Positions 25,229 through 34,200 of a stretch of 64,000 bases of DNA are shown here, in pieces. The notes beneath the pieces are model-generated. The model was given only the letters and a program-made list of their open reading frames with translations, made no database searches and was not told the origin of the DNA. Positions within the stretch are counted from its first letter, which is position 1. Every line of letters begins with the position of its first letter. Origin of the DNA: Ruminococcus flavefaciens (GTDB lineage: Bacteria; Bacillota; Clostridia; Oscillospirales; Ruminococcaceae); contig DBXO01000014.1 in the NCBI GenBank assembly GCA_002309635.1, positions 56,302 through 120,301 of the forward strand. The letters are read 5' to 3'. The position numbers and the translations under genes were made by a program.

Positions 25229-26356
25229 ATGAATAAAAAGGAAACAGCAGAAATAAAAAAGAATTTTTCGGATAAGAGCGGCTTTTTCATAATGGAAAGA
25301 GTTCTTACTGCGTTTATTGATGCCGAAAAGAACCTCCGCTACCATAATGTCAGCTCCTGTCTGACCATGCCTGTTGAGGAGCATGACGTATATGACGAAA
25401 CACTGAAAAAGGTGCTGAACACCAATGTGGGCAAGGCTTTTGTGGAGTATGAGTTCCCCAATGAGGCTTACGACGAGGGTCAGCCCCAGAATATCCTCTA
25501 CACTCTGCTCACATCGGAGCTCAAGGACGATATTGCCTGTGAGGAGTTCCTTAACCATATCGCCAATAATATTGCATATACGGGTCCATTTGCGGTCATT
25601 ACGGCTTACTGCACATACACTATCCGCAAAAAGGACAAGAATGACGAGTTCGCAGAGGGAGAGGACGAGATATACCGCTATATCATTACTGCCATCTGCC
25701 CCGTGAACACGAGCAAGGACGGCTTTATTTTCGACAGCGTGGGCAATGAGATAACAAAGAAAGTTAATACAGAGCTCATTATCAGCAAGGCGCCGTCTGA
25801 CGGCTTCCTGTACCCTGTTTTCAGCAACAGGAGCTCGGATATAAATCATGTGATGTACTACACCAAGAACGTAAAATCACCCAATGTTTCGGTAGTTGAG
25901 AACGTGCTTGGGTGCAGCTTCATTATGTCTGCGGAGAGTGAGAAGAACAGCTTCCAGAGCATACTCAAGAACGTTGTGGGCGAGGACCTCGATTATATGC
26001 TCATAAAGACCGTTAATGAGAAGATACAGGAGGTCGTCGAGGAAAACAAGGACGATACGGACAGAGTTGTTATCGATAATGCAAAGCTGAAGGATATCCT
26101 CGTAGATGTGGGACTTCCCGAGGAGCGTGTGAACATGGTGGAGCCGGTTTACGAAAAGGTATGCGGAACAGCTCCTCTTACTGCGGCAAATCTCGTGGAG
26201 ACCAAGACAGTTCTCACTTCTCCCGGTATTACCGTAAATATAAAGCCCTCCGCGGCGGATAAGGTGCGTACCAGCGTTGTTGACGGCAGGCGCTGTCTCC
26301 TTATCGATATCGATGACCCGACTATCGAGATAAACGGACTGCCTGTTACTCTTTAA
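25229..26356 (+). CDS. DUF4317 family protein
   Basis: A 375-aa soluble protein with the family's start (MNKKETAEIKKNFS, then IMERVLTAFIDAEKN) and a late region ending in IDIDDPTIEINGLPVTL. DUF4317 proteins occur widely in Clostridia and have no known function. AAAGGA lies ahead of the ATG at 25229. It stands between two terminators, so it is probably its own unit, although I see no good promoter in the 22 bp after the upstream terminator; read-through from the long operon is possible. Confidence 0.8.
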   Translation: MNKKETAEIKKNFSDKSGFFIMERVLTAFIDAEKNLRYHNVSSCLTMPVEEHDVYDETLKKVLNTNVGKAFVEYEFPNEAYDEGQPQNILYTLLTSELKDDIACEEFLNHIANNIAYTGPFAVITAYCTYTIRKKDKNDEFAEGEDEIYRYIITAICPVNTSKDGFIFDSVGNEITKKVNTELIISKAPSDGFLYPVFSNRSSDINHVMYYTKNVKSPNVSVVENVLGCSFIMSAESEKNSFQSILKNVVGEDLDYMLIKTVNEKIQEVVEENKDDTDRVVIDNAKLKDILVDVGLPEERVNMVEPVYEKVCGTAPLTAANLVETKTVLTSPGITVNIKPSAADKVRTSVVDGRRCLLIDIDDPTIEINGLPVTL

Positions 26357-26422
26357 CAGTCAACATTTTGTTGTCAGTCAGGATAGTGGCTTGCAGACTT
26401 CCGAAGGCAGCCCCTGCAGGCT

Positions 26423-26459
26423 GAAAAAAGCTCCCTCACGTTTGTGAGGGAGCTTTTTC
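26423..26459. terminator. Bidirectional intrinsic terminator
   Basis: Perfect hairpin AAAAAAGCTCCCTCAC-GTTT-GTGAGGGAGCTTTTT between convergent genes (DUF4317 gene and the Nudix gene). Confidence 0.9.
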
Positions 26460-26871
26460 AGTGATTCTCCTTTATAGCCGCCTTTGCCTTGGCAACAATG
26501 GTACGGTCGTTCTCGTAGGACAGGATATTCGCCGCATAGGATATATCTACCCAGCGTATCTCTGCGATCTCACCCTCCTGCGGCGAAAAATCCACATTTT
26601 TCGCTTTTGCAAGAAAATAAACGACGACCTTTACGGTGTCCTTTTTCGGTGAATACGTCACCGTTTCTCTGAATGTCGGATCAATTATTACGTCAATGGA
26701 GGTCTCCTCCATTATCTCACGACGAGCAGTCTCAATCTCGGTCTCGCCCTTTTCAACGTGTCCTTTCGGGAAGGACCAGTGACCGCTGTTGATATGCTTT
26801 ATCAGCAGAATTTCCGTATTGCCATGATATTTCCTGTAGACAATCGCGCCGCATGATTTCTCGTGAAGCAT
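26458..26871 (-). CDS. Nudix hydrolase (diadenosine tetraphosphatase-like)
   Basis: A 137-aa hydrolase for nucleoside diphosphate-linked compounds. The complete Nudix box is present: GHVEKGETEIETARREIMEE (G-x5-E-x7-REUxEExGU pattern). The start LHEKSCGAIVYRK and HWSFPKGHVEKGE resemble bis(5'-nucleosyl)-tetraphosphatases, which clear Ap4A. The substrate is inferred from these similarities. AAAGGA precedes the ATG, and a sigma-A promoter lies about 90 bases upstream. Confidence 0.85.
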   Translation of the reverse strand: MLHEKSCGAIVYRKYHGNTEILLIKHINSGHWSFPKGHVEKGETEIETARREIMEETSIDVIIDPTFRETVTYSPKKDTVKVVVYFLAKAKNVDFSPQEGEIAEIRWVDISYAANILSYENDRTIVAKAKAAIKENH

Positions 26872-26957
26872 ATTTTATCCTTTCTTGCCCCTGTATTTAG
26901 GGCAGAATAAAAGCAAACAACTTTTTGAGCTCCTGCTTTTTCATGTAGTTCACAATT

Positions 26958-26986
26958 ATTATAGCATATTTTGTCTATTTTGTCTA
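26958..26986 (-). promoter_or_regulatory. Sigma-A promoter of the Nudix gene
   Basis: On the minus strand: TAGACA, a 17-base spacer, TATAAT. The -35 lies in a short tandem duplication (TAGACAAAA twice), so an alternate -35 is too close to be used. Confidence 0.65.
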
Positions 26987-27105
26987 TACCTGACTTTGTA
27001 AATTTGTAATGAATTTTATCATAATGGGTCAATGATAATATGGTTCTAAAAAAATAATTTTCGGAATATCATTTCATAAAGCAATCTTAAAGGAGGTCTA
27101 CCTTA

Positions 27106-28659
27106 ATGGAACTGAAACTTACAAAGGAGACTGTTCCCGCTGCCGAGATGATATACGACGGACTTCAGGAACAGCCAATAGAGCTTGATTACATTCTTCC
27201 CGATTACTGCCCCGATATCTTTCGGCTCATACGCTGCGAGGCTGTTCCTGTCATCACCGAATGGGCGGTGAGCGGAGATAAGCTCACCTACGGGCTCAGG
27301 TGCGATATACATATCCTCTACTGCGGAGAGGAGGGCTGCACCGTTCAGGCAGTGGAACAGCAGAGGAGCTTCACAAGAACGGCAGAACTTGGCAAAAGTG
27401 CTGACAATGCAGAGGTGAGGATAGTCGCAAAGACCGACCATGTGAACTTCCGGGCCGTGAACAAGCGCAGACTTGATCTGCGTGGAGCGGTATCCGTTAA
27501 AATAAGCGTTGCGGGCGAGCAGCAGCAGGAGGTCGTGTCCGATGCGGAGGGCATGAATATACAGCTTAAAAAGACTCCTGTGAGGTATGCGGCGCAGAGA
27601 CTGACGGCTGCGAAAAATGTGCGTATCGAGGAGGAAATCGAGCTCACGGCAGCTCAGCCGGATATAACCAGCGTCATAAACTGCCGATGCAGGGCTTCGG
27701 ACTGCGAGATAAAGCTGATTTCAGGCAAGCTCCTTGCAAAGGGCGAGGCGGAGGTGGAGCTCCTCTACGCAGGGGGCAGCGGCGAGAACATGACCGTGGA
27801 GCCAGTGAGCTTTTCACTTGGATACAGCCAGATAATAGACGTGGACGGACTGGACGACGGCTTTGACTGCACTGTTGCCGCGGAGGTGGTTAGCTGCGAT
27901 ATAAGTCTCACAGGCGGCAGGGACGGCGATAACCGCGTACTGCGGTGCGAGGCTGAGCTGAGGCTGTGCTGCAAGGCGGTGAGAACGGCTACTGCCATGA
28001 TAACGGAGGACGCCTTTTCAACAATATACGCCTGCAATGTTGAGATCTCCGAGATAAAAGCCGAGCAGATCCCCGCTGTTTACGACGAGAGCATACGGCA
28101 TACCGCCCGTCTTGCTGACGGGGACAGCGTTCCGCAGAATATCTACGCCATGTGGAGCGAACCCAAGAACATAAACGCCCATATCGCAGAAGACGGCCGG
28201 TCAGTAGTCATAAGCGGCATGCTGGTCTATTCAATGGCTGCAAGGGACAATACAGGGAACATGGTCATGCCCGACCGTGAGGAGGCATTCGAGGAAACTC
28301 TGGGAATTCACGACGATATCAGCGGTGCAGAGGTGTCGGCGGAGGTGAGAGTGCGTGAGACCTCATATGATATCTCCGCGGAGGGAGTTCTTAACGCAAA
28401 GGCTGATATGGCTGTGAAGCTTTACGTTTACAGCTCCGACTCGATACGGGCGGTAACGGATATCTCAGTGGACGATACCGCCCGAAAGGAGCGGGACGGA
28501 GATTACGCAATAAAGCTTTATTTCGGCACTGAAAACGAGAGCGTGTGGGATATAGCAAAGCGTTACAGCACCAGCGTTTCAGCAGTAATGGACGAAAACG
28601 AGCTCACAGGCGAAAGGCTTGAAAGCGGCGGAATGCTGCTTATCCCGATCGTATCATGA
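27106..28659 (+). CDS. SipL-like protein: DUF3794 (SPOCS) domains plus C-terminal LysM
   Basis: A 517-aa protein. The start (LTKETVPAAEMIYDGLQEQPIELDY... with LPDYCPDIFR) is the hallmark of the DUF3794/SPOCS family. At least two such regions are seen, and a LysM domain follows at about residues 463-517 (SVWDIAKRYSTSVSAVMDEN and GGMLLIPIV). This is the layout of SipL, which in Clostridioides difficile binds SpoIVA through its LysM domain to anchor the spore coat. spoIVA is the next gene, 74 bp downstream, which strongly supports the role. AAAGGAGGT precedes the ATG. I see no sigma-A promoter; a sporulation sigma factor (sigma-E) would be expected. Confidence 0.82.
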   Translation: MELKLTKETVPAAEMIYDGLQEQPIELDYILPDYCPDIFRLIRCEAVPVITEWAVSGDKLTYGLRCDIHILYCGEEGCTVQAVEQQRSFTRTAELGKSADNAEVRIVAKTDHVNFRAVNKRRLDLRGAVSVKISVAGEQQQEVVSDAEGMNIQLKKTPVRYAAQRLTAAKNVRIEEEIELTAAQPDITSVINCRCRASDCEIKLISGKLLAKGEAEVELLYAGGSGENMTVEPVSFSLGYSQIIDVDGLDDGFDCTVAAEVVSCDISLTGGRDGDNRVLRCEAELRLCCKAVRTATAMITEDAFSTIYACNVEISEIKAEQIPAVYDESIRHTARLADGDSVPQNIYAMWSEPKNINAHIAEDGRSVVISGMLVYSMAARDNTGNMVMPDREEAFEETLGIHDDISGAEVSAEVRVRETSYDISAEGVLNAKADMAVKLYVYSSDSIRAVTDISVDDTARKERDGDYAIKLYFGTENESVWDIAKRYSTSVSAVMDENELTGERLESGGMLLIPIVS

Positions 28660-28733
28660 AGAATCAGAGCTAAGAAATGAGAACTGACAGGTATCAGTTT
28701 ACAGATCTTGGTTCTTATTAAAAGGAGTATTGT

Positions 28734-30209
28734 ATGGCTAAAGATATATACAGCGATATCGCCGAGCGTACCGGCGGAGATATCTACATTGGCGTGGTGG
28801 GGCCTGTACGGACAGGTAAATCCACTTTTATCAAGAGGTTCATGGAGTCGCTGGTTATACCCAATATAAGCAGCGAATTCAAACGCGGCAGAGCTCTCGA
28901 CGAGCTGCCCCAGTCGGCGGCGGGCAAGACCATTATGACTACAGAGCCGAAGTTCATTCCCGAGGAAGCGGTACGCATAGATCTCGGGGACGGCGCTTCC
29001 TTCAATGTGAGACTCATAGACTGCGTGGGGTATATAGTTCCGAGCTCTCTCGGCTATATCGAGAACGAGCAGCCCCGTATGGTGATGACATCATGGTTCG
29101 ACGAGGAGATACCTTTTAATATGGCGGCGGAGATAGGTACTCAGAAGGTCATCACAGACCACTCCACTATCGGGCTTGTTATAACTACGGACGGCTCTGT
29201 TACCGATATACCGCGGGAGGAGTACGAGGAGTGCGAGGAGCGTGTTATACGCGAGCTGAAAGAGCTTGGCAAGCCTTTTGTGGTAATACTCAATACAGTT
29301 GATCCCGATTCGGCTGAAGCAAAAGCTCTTGCAGCGCGGCTCACGGAGCGTTATGATGCAAAGGTAGTTCCGGTGAACTGCCTTGAACTGGATGAAAATG
29401 ATATACGGAGGATAATGCGGGAGATACTTTTCTCCTTTCCGATTAAGGAGATAAATATTCGCACAGCGCGTTGGATAAACACACTCGGCAAGGGACACTG
29501 GCTCAAGTCGGAGATACTGGACTGCATTCGCAATGCTGCAAAGGATATACGGCTCGTCCGTGAAGCTGAGGACGCTGCTGCGGCAATTGCCGAGTGCCGT
29601 GACATTGTCAAGGCGGAGATAAGCGGTATCGACCTTGGAAAGGGCTCTGTGACTATAACCGCGGAGCTGGACAACAGCCTTTTCTACAGGATACTCGGGG
29701 AGACCACGGGTATAGAGATAGAGAGCGAGAGCGACCTGATGCCTCTTTTGTCGGAACTCAACGATATACGCCGCAAGTACAAGCGTATCGAGCCTGCACT
29801 TGCAGAGGTGGAGGCTACAGGCTACGGTATCGTCATGCCCGAGCTTGAGGAGATGTCCCTCGAGGAGCCGAAAATCATAAGGCAGGGCGGCAAATACGGC
29901 GTAAAGCTTAAAGCCTCTGCCCCGTCCATACACCTGATGAAAGCAAATATAAACACTACTATCAGTCCTATCGTGGGTACTGAGCGGCAGTCCGAGGAGC
30001 TTGTGATGTATCTTCTTGACGGCTTTGACGACGACCCGAAGAAGATATGGGAGAGCAATATCTTCGGAAAGTCTCTGCACGAGCTGGTCAACGAAGGGCT
30101 TCACAGCAAGCTGTTCAAAATGCCTGTGGACGCGCGTATGAAATTGCAGGAGACTCTCGAGCGAGTCATAAACGAGGGCTGTTCGGGGCTTATCTGCTTT
30201 ATATTGTGA
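28734..30209 (+). CDS. spoIVA: Stage IV sporulation protein A (spore-coat ATPase)
   Basis: A 491-aa protein, almost the same length as B. subtilis SpoIVA. It binds and hydrolyses ATP to polymerise on the forespore surface and form the base of the coat. The N-terminal Walker A is GPVRTGKST (residues 23-31), with a Walker B-like RLIDCVGY and the conserved start DIYSDIAERTGGDIYIG. The C-terminus ends with the hydrophobic GCSGLICFIL, the region that anchors to SpoVM-type curved membrane in Bacillus. AAAGGAG precedes the ATG. No frameshift or loss of key residues is seen, so it looks functional. Confidence 0.95.
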   Translation: MAKDIYSDIAERTGGDIYIGVVGPVRTGKSTFIKRFMESLVIPNISSEFKRGRALDELPQSAAGKTIMTTEPKFIPEEAVRIDLGDGASFNVRLIDCVGYIVPSSLGYIENEQPRMVMTSWFDEEIPFNMAAEIGTQKVITDHSTIGLVITTDGSVTDIPREEYEECEERVIRELKELGKPFVVILNTVDPDSAEAKALAARLTERYDAKVVPVNCLELDENDIRRIMREILFSFPIKEINIRTARWINTLGKGHWLKSEILDCIRNAAKDIRLVREAEDAAAAIAECRDIVKAEISGIDLGKGSVTITAELDNSLFYRILGETTGIEIESESDLMPLLSELNDIRRKYKRIEPALAEVEATGYGIVMPELEEMSLEEPKIIRQGGKYGVKLKASAPSIHLMKANINTTISPIVGTERQSEELVMYLLDGFDDDPKKIWESNIFGKSLHELVNEGLHSKLFKMPVDARMKLQETLERVINEGCSGLICFIL

Positions 30210-30210
30210 A

Positions 30211-30240
30211 AAAAGGAGTACCGTGAGGTACTCCTTTTTT
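30211..30240 (+). terminator. Intrinsic terminator of spoIVA
   Basis: AAAAGGAGTACC-GTGA-GGTACTCCTTTTTT directly after the stop codon. Its stem resembles that of the terminator at 31067. Confidence 0.9.
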
Positions 30241-30241
30241 C

Positions 30242-30389
30242 AGCCGTTAGCCCGTAGGTGCGCACAGTTTGCGACCGTGTAAAAACATGGTATTTGTAGG
30301 GGACGGTGACTCCCTACAGTGTGGGGAGATGTCCGAAGGAAAGAGGGGCGCGGCTTCTGTTGGAAGACCTCAACGTCCCGAGCCGTTAG
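30242..30389. repeat. Block bounded by 9-bp direct repeats (possible MITE or intergenic repeat)
   Basis: AGCCGTTAG occurs at both ends (30242-30250 and 30381-30389) and once more at 7320-7328 ahead of pheA. Inside lies a hairpin TGTAGGG...CCCTACA (about 30294-30320) and a G-rich stretch. There is no believable reading frame. The flanking direct repeats look like a target-site duplication, but no clear terminal inverted repeats are seen, so an old mobile insertion is only one reading. Confidence 0.35.
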
Positions 30390-30446
30390 TATATCAACCC
30401 TGAAAAAAGAATATGGCTGAACCAAAAGGCTCAGCCATATTCCCCT

Positions 30447-30698
30447 TTAGGAATTTTCAATTTTAATCATGACTTCATCTTCAATTTTTGCTGGCATAAA
30501 TGCATATATCAGGTTGCCGATGCCGCAAGTCCACCATATAGTTAAGAGTGCAACCTTGAAATGATCTTTTTTCTTTTCCTTAACGACTAAAGCATTGTTT
30601 TCCCCCTGAGACTGTACTTTGTATCCTTGTGTTACATAGTCGTCAATCAACTGCTCAAATTCTTTTTTGTTTGAGCATCTTCTGATTCTATTAGCCAT
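30447..30698 (-). CDS. Small membrane protein divergent from an XRE regulator
   Basis: An 83-aa protein. The first 45 residues are soluble and charged (RRCSNKKEFEQLIDDYVTQGYKVQSQGENNALV). One membrane-like segment follows (VALLTIWWTCGIGNLIYAFM), then a short acidic tail. The order resembles small DUFs that pair a wedge-like N-terminal region (GY-V-Q) with a membrane hairpin. No function is known to me. ATG 30698 is chosen: AAGGAGGAT is 8 bases before it. It is divergently arranged with the XRE gene, and a near-perfect palindrome overlaps its likely transcription start, so it is probably repressed by that regulator. Confidence 0.65.
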   Translation of the reverse strand: MANRIRRCSNKKEFEQLIDDYVTQGYKVQSQGENNALVVKEKKKDHFKVALLTIWWTCGIGNLIYAFMPAKIEDEVMIKIENS

Positions 30699-30732
30699 AG
30701 TCATATCCTCCTTATTGTTGGTTTTTGATGTT

Positions 30733-30752
30733 TTGCACCTATTTAGGTGCAA
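30733..30752. promoter_or_regulatory. Palindromic operator O1
   Basis: TTGCACCTA-TT-TAGGTGCAA, 9-bp perfect arms. It lies just downstream of the minus-strand -10, over the predicted start of the small membrane protein gene, a classical repressor position. Confidence 0.65.
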
Positions 30753-30756
30753 TTTT

Positions 30757-30785
30757 ATTATAACATATGGATATAATAAAAGCAA
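30757..30785 (-). promoter_or_regulatory. Promoter of the small membrane protein gene
   Basis: On the minus strand: TTGCTT, a 17-base spacer, TATAAT, followed at once by operator O1. On the opposite strand a second TATAAT (30772-30777) can serve the XRE gene, with a poor -35. Confidence 0.65.
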
Positions 30786-30791
30786 TAGCTT

Positions 30792-30809
30792 TGCACTCAT
30801 TTTAGTGCA
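30792..30809. promoter_or_regulatory. Palindromic operator O2
   Basis: TGCACT-CATTTT-AGTGCA, 6-bp arms, of the same general form as O1 (GCAC...GTGC). It lies just after the plus-strand TATAAT, over the predicted start of the XRE gene. A further half-site, TGCACT, is at 30831-30836 next to the XRE start codon. Confidence 0.55.
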
Positions 30810-30836
30810 GAAATTTAACTGGAGGATTTGTGCACT

Positions 30837-31064
30837 ATGAATAAAGAGGTGGAAAAGGCAGTAGGAGCGAACATCAGGCGGCTCCGTGAAAAAGCCGATA
30901 TAACGCAGGAACAGCTCTCAGCGCGCTTGCAGGTCAACGGCTGCGACATAACGCGGAGCGCTCTTGCGAAAATAGAGGTCGGACAGCGGCACCTTTACCC
31001 CGATGAGATAATCCTGCTGAAAAAGCTGCTCGGCGTCAGCTATGACGATATATTTGAAGTATAA
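30837..31064 (+). CDS. XRE-family helix-turn-helix regulator
   Basis: A 75-aa protein made of a single Cro/C1-type DNA-binding domain: VGANIRRLREKADITQEQLSARLQ holds helices 1-3 with the turn, and ITRSALAKIEVGQRHLYPDEIILLKKLLGVSYDDIF completes the fold. There is no effector or dimerisation domain beyond the HTH. GGAGG lies 11 bases before the ATG; a TTG at 30828 is too close to it. The two GCAC...GTGC palindromes between it and the divergent gene suggest that it controls both itself and that gene. Confidence 0.85.
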   Translation: MNKEVEKAVGANIRRLREKADITQEQLSARLQVNGCDITRSALAKIEVGQRHLYPDEIILLKKLLGVSYDDIFEV

Positions 31065-31065
31065 A

Positions 31066-31091
31066 AAAGAGTACCATGCGGTACTCTTTTT
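31066..31091 (+). terminator. Intrinsic terminator of the XRE gene
   Basis: AAAAGAGTACC-ATGC-GGTACTCTTTTTTT immediately after the stop codon. Confidence 0.9.
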
Positions 31092-31112
31092 TTATCAGGG
31101 ACTACAAACAAG

Positions 31113-31139
31113 AAAGCCGTACTGCTCAAGTACGGTTTT
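31113..31139 (+). terminator. Second terminator-like hairpin
   Basis: CCGTACT-GCTCA-AGTACGG followed by TTTT, about 25 bases after the first. It may be a back-up terminator. Confidence 0.5.
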
Positions 31140-31184
31140 CCTGTTCTGATTTGTCCCTTACAATAAAATTTTGGAATTATATCA

Positions 31185-31221
31185 ATCTGTGCGGCGCGTT
31201 GTGCAGATGCACCGCACAGAT
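31185..31221 (-). terminator. 3' hairpin of the xylanase gene
   Basis: ATCTGTGCGG and CCGCACAGAT, a perfect 10-bp stem with a 17-base loop, 16 bases after the end of the minus-strand xylanase gene. There is no T run right after it on that strand, so it may stabilise the mRNA end or be a weak terminator. Confidence 0.5.
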
Positions 31222-31236
31222 CAACATCGAAAAGAA

Positions 31237-34200
31237 TTATGACATTGACCAGCTGTCAAAGCTTACATCACCGTTAGCGATGAAGTAGATATCAGATGCA
31301 CCGCTTGGGATATTTCCGATACCTGTTGTGATCTCAGTCGTTCCGCCTGCAGGAACTTCGATATAAGCGATAGCGTCGCCTGTTCTTGAACCTGCTGCAA
31401 CCTTGATCATTGCGCCGCTCTTTGAAGAAGCCTTAGCTGTAAGAGTTCCGGTAACGTTAGAGAAGTCTACCTTGCTAACCTTAGCCCATTCACCCTTCTT
31501 GAACTGTACAGATGTATTGCCGACACCTGAAACGCTGATGTTCTTTGACTGGTTGGACATTGTAGCTGCAAGAACTGTCTTTGTAGGATCGAGGTTCTCG
31601 AGCTGGCTTACGCCGTTCTGTGAACCGTTACATGTGATCTTTCCGTTGTTTATAGTTGCCTTATCGATACAGGGTGATCTGTAGTTAAGACCCTTGCCGC
31701 CGTTAACGCCCATACGCATTTCAAGCTGACGTGAGTGATAAAGTACATAGTAGCCGCCCTTGAATTCGATAATTGAGTGGTGGTTGTTACCGCCGTTGTC
31801 AAGTCTCTGCGTACCGGTGTTCTTGAATACAACACCCTGATACTGGTATCCGCTGAGCGGATTTGTTGATGTCATATAACCGATATCAGCATTGCTGAAT
31901 GACTGACCGTTTACACTTGTACCGCCGGGAACATTCCAGTTATGGCAGAATGAATAATACCATGTGTTGCCGATCTTGATCATGCTTGAGTCCTCAAAGA
32001 GGTAAGGTGTACCGGGATCGATAGGTGTACCTACGATCGAGATCATGTCATCGCCGAGCTTAGCGATACGGCCCTGCTTTGTATTTGCAGCCTGTCCGTC
32101 AGGAACACCGCCGCCGTATGCAATGATAGCTGTGTCTGTATCAGGATCATAGTAAACGCCCGGATCGAAGAGCCATGTTACGTTACTGTTAGGTGTGCTT
32201 CTTGAAATAAGTTCGTGTCCAAGAGGATCCTTTACATTCTTTGTAAATGTCGGGTCATCAGCTGTGATAACGCCGATACCTGAACCATTGTTTGCAAAGT
32301 AAAGGAAGAACTTGTCCTGTCCATTGATATTCTTCCATGCAGCATCAGGAGCCCATGCATTGTTAGCCCATCTTGCAATAGGTGTGCCGTTTACTCTTGT
32401 TTTTGCAACAGGGATCTGACCGTGGTCTGTCCAGTTTACAAGGTCTGCTGTTGATAAGCAGTTGATATAGCCTGAAGAATAATCGTTTTCAATAAGCTGA
32501 CCATTCTTGTATGCGAATTCATCAGCTGTTGTGTAAACGTAAAGTCTGCCGTCATATACGAGCCAGCCCGGGTCAGCACCGAAACGCTGAGTATAAAGCG
32601 GATTGTTCTCGTTATCCTTCTTCCAGGATTCTGCAAGATTAACGCTGCCGAACTTGCTTGCGAGCGCCGAAAGGTCAACATCGGGAACTGCGGGCTTGTT
32701 TACGGGGAATTCCTTGATCTTGCCAAGAATGAATTCCTGGAGACAAACGAGATCTGTTACGTCAAATTCCTTGCTCTGGTCAACATCGGCAGCCTTCTGA
32801 GCATTTGAATCGCTGAAGCCGCCCTTGACGATAGCCTTTCTTGCTGCTATCATGTCTAAGGAGTTGATAACGCCGTCGTAGTTGATGTCGCCGAGGTGGA
32901 GCGTGGTAGATGTCTGTCCGCCTGATGAATTCTGTCCGCCGCTTGGGAGGTCAGGCTGTCCTGCACCGCTTATCTTTGTGCCTGAAGGAGCAGCGACAGC
33001 TTCGTCGATATAGAAGTCAACGGTGTTGTCTTCGTCGGTAGTTTCAACATAGATCTGCATATTTGAAGCGTCAGCAGGGAGCTTGTAGCTTGTATTTGAA
33101 AGCTGTACCCACTCGCCCTTTGGAGCTGTAGCTGTAGCGATCTCTGCGTAGTTTGTTCCTGTGCTGTCCTCATACTGGAGAGTGAACTTGAACTCTGTTG
33201 TATCTCCGCCTTCCTTAGTCATAGCGTTTACAGAGAAGCTGTAAGTCTCGCCTGGCTGGAAGATCCTTGAGTTGAGGGGAATTGCTGCACCGTTCCATGA
33301 AGCAGTACGTCCGCTGACATAGAGTGACTTGCTGCCTGCGAACTTAGCGGAGCTGCTGGTTTCAACAGAAGCTGCACCTCTGCCTGTCCAGTTGTCCTCT
33401 GAGCTCTCGAATGTGCTGTGGAACCAGTATCCGTCACCGTCTACCTCGGGAGGAGCAACAGGTGTAGGAGTAAAGCCGCTGCTTCCGGGACCTGTGTAAG
33501 GCTTGCCTTCGCCCCATTCGCTGTCGGGAACGAGGCTTGTAAGAGCTGTATATGCCTCCTTGGGCTGGTTGCTTCCGTTGTAGAGAAGGCCGTTGCTTCC
33601 GGAGCTGAGCCATGAGTTGGCGTCATTGGGTCCCCAGATCTGAACAAGAGTTACCTTGTTGTCATGACCCGAATTGTTCCAGTCCATAGCGTGCTTGAAA
33701 ATAGCCTTGTACTTGTTTGCCTGATCTGTATATGAGTACTTGCCGTTCTCAACGCTGATATCAAGCTCTGTTACCTGAACGTCGATACCGAGAGCAAGAT
33801 AATCGTCCATAGCCTTGAGGTAGGAATTCGTATCGCCCCATGCATTGCTTGCAGCAGCGTTTACGTGTGACTGCATGCCCATGCCGTCGAGGACGCCCTT
33901 AGCCTTGAGGGGCTTGAGGATGGAGTTGATGATACTGTTCTTCTTACCGTCGGCAAATTCGTTATAGTCGTTGTAGAAGAGCTTACATGTTGAAGGAGCG
34001 TACTTTCTTGCATATGTGAAAGCCTGCTCGATGAAGCTGTTGTCGCCGTATACCTGAACCCACGGTGAGTTTCCGTTGCCGTAGCCTCTGCCTCTCGGAC
34101 CGCCGTTGCCGGCGTCTGAGATACACTCGTTACATACGTCGTATGCGTAGAGGTCAAGGTCGGGGTACTGTGTTGCGAAGGCCTCGAACATGTGCTGGAT

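Noticed and set aside
26941..26990. Tandem ATTTTGTCT as a start of a repeat array
   Set aside because: Only two units; better explained as a small duplication inside the Nudix promoter.
30242..30389. A tRNA gene or insertion sequence in the block after spoIVA
   Set aside because: No cloverleaf with a T-arm pattern and no transposase frame can be found.
30240..30425. A 61-codon minus-strand frame in the repeat-like block
   Set aside because: No ribosome site, no recognisable protein features; it arises from the non-coding repeat block.
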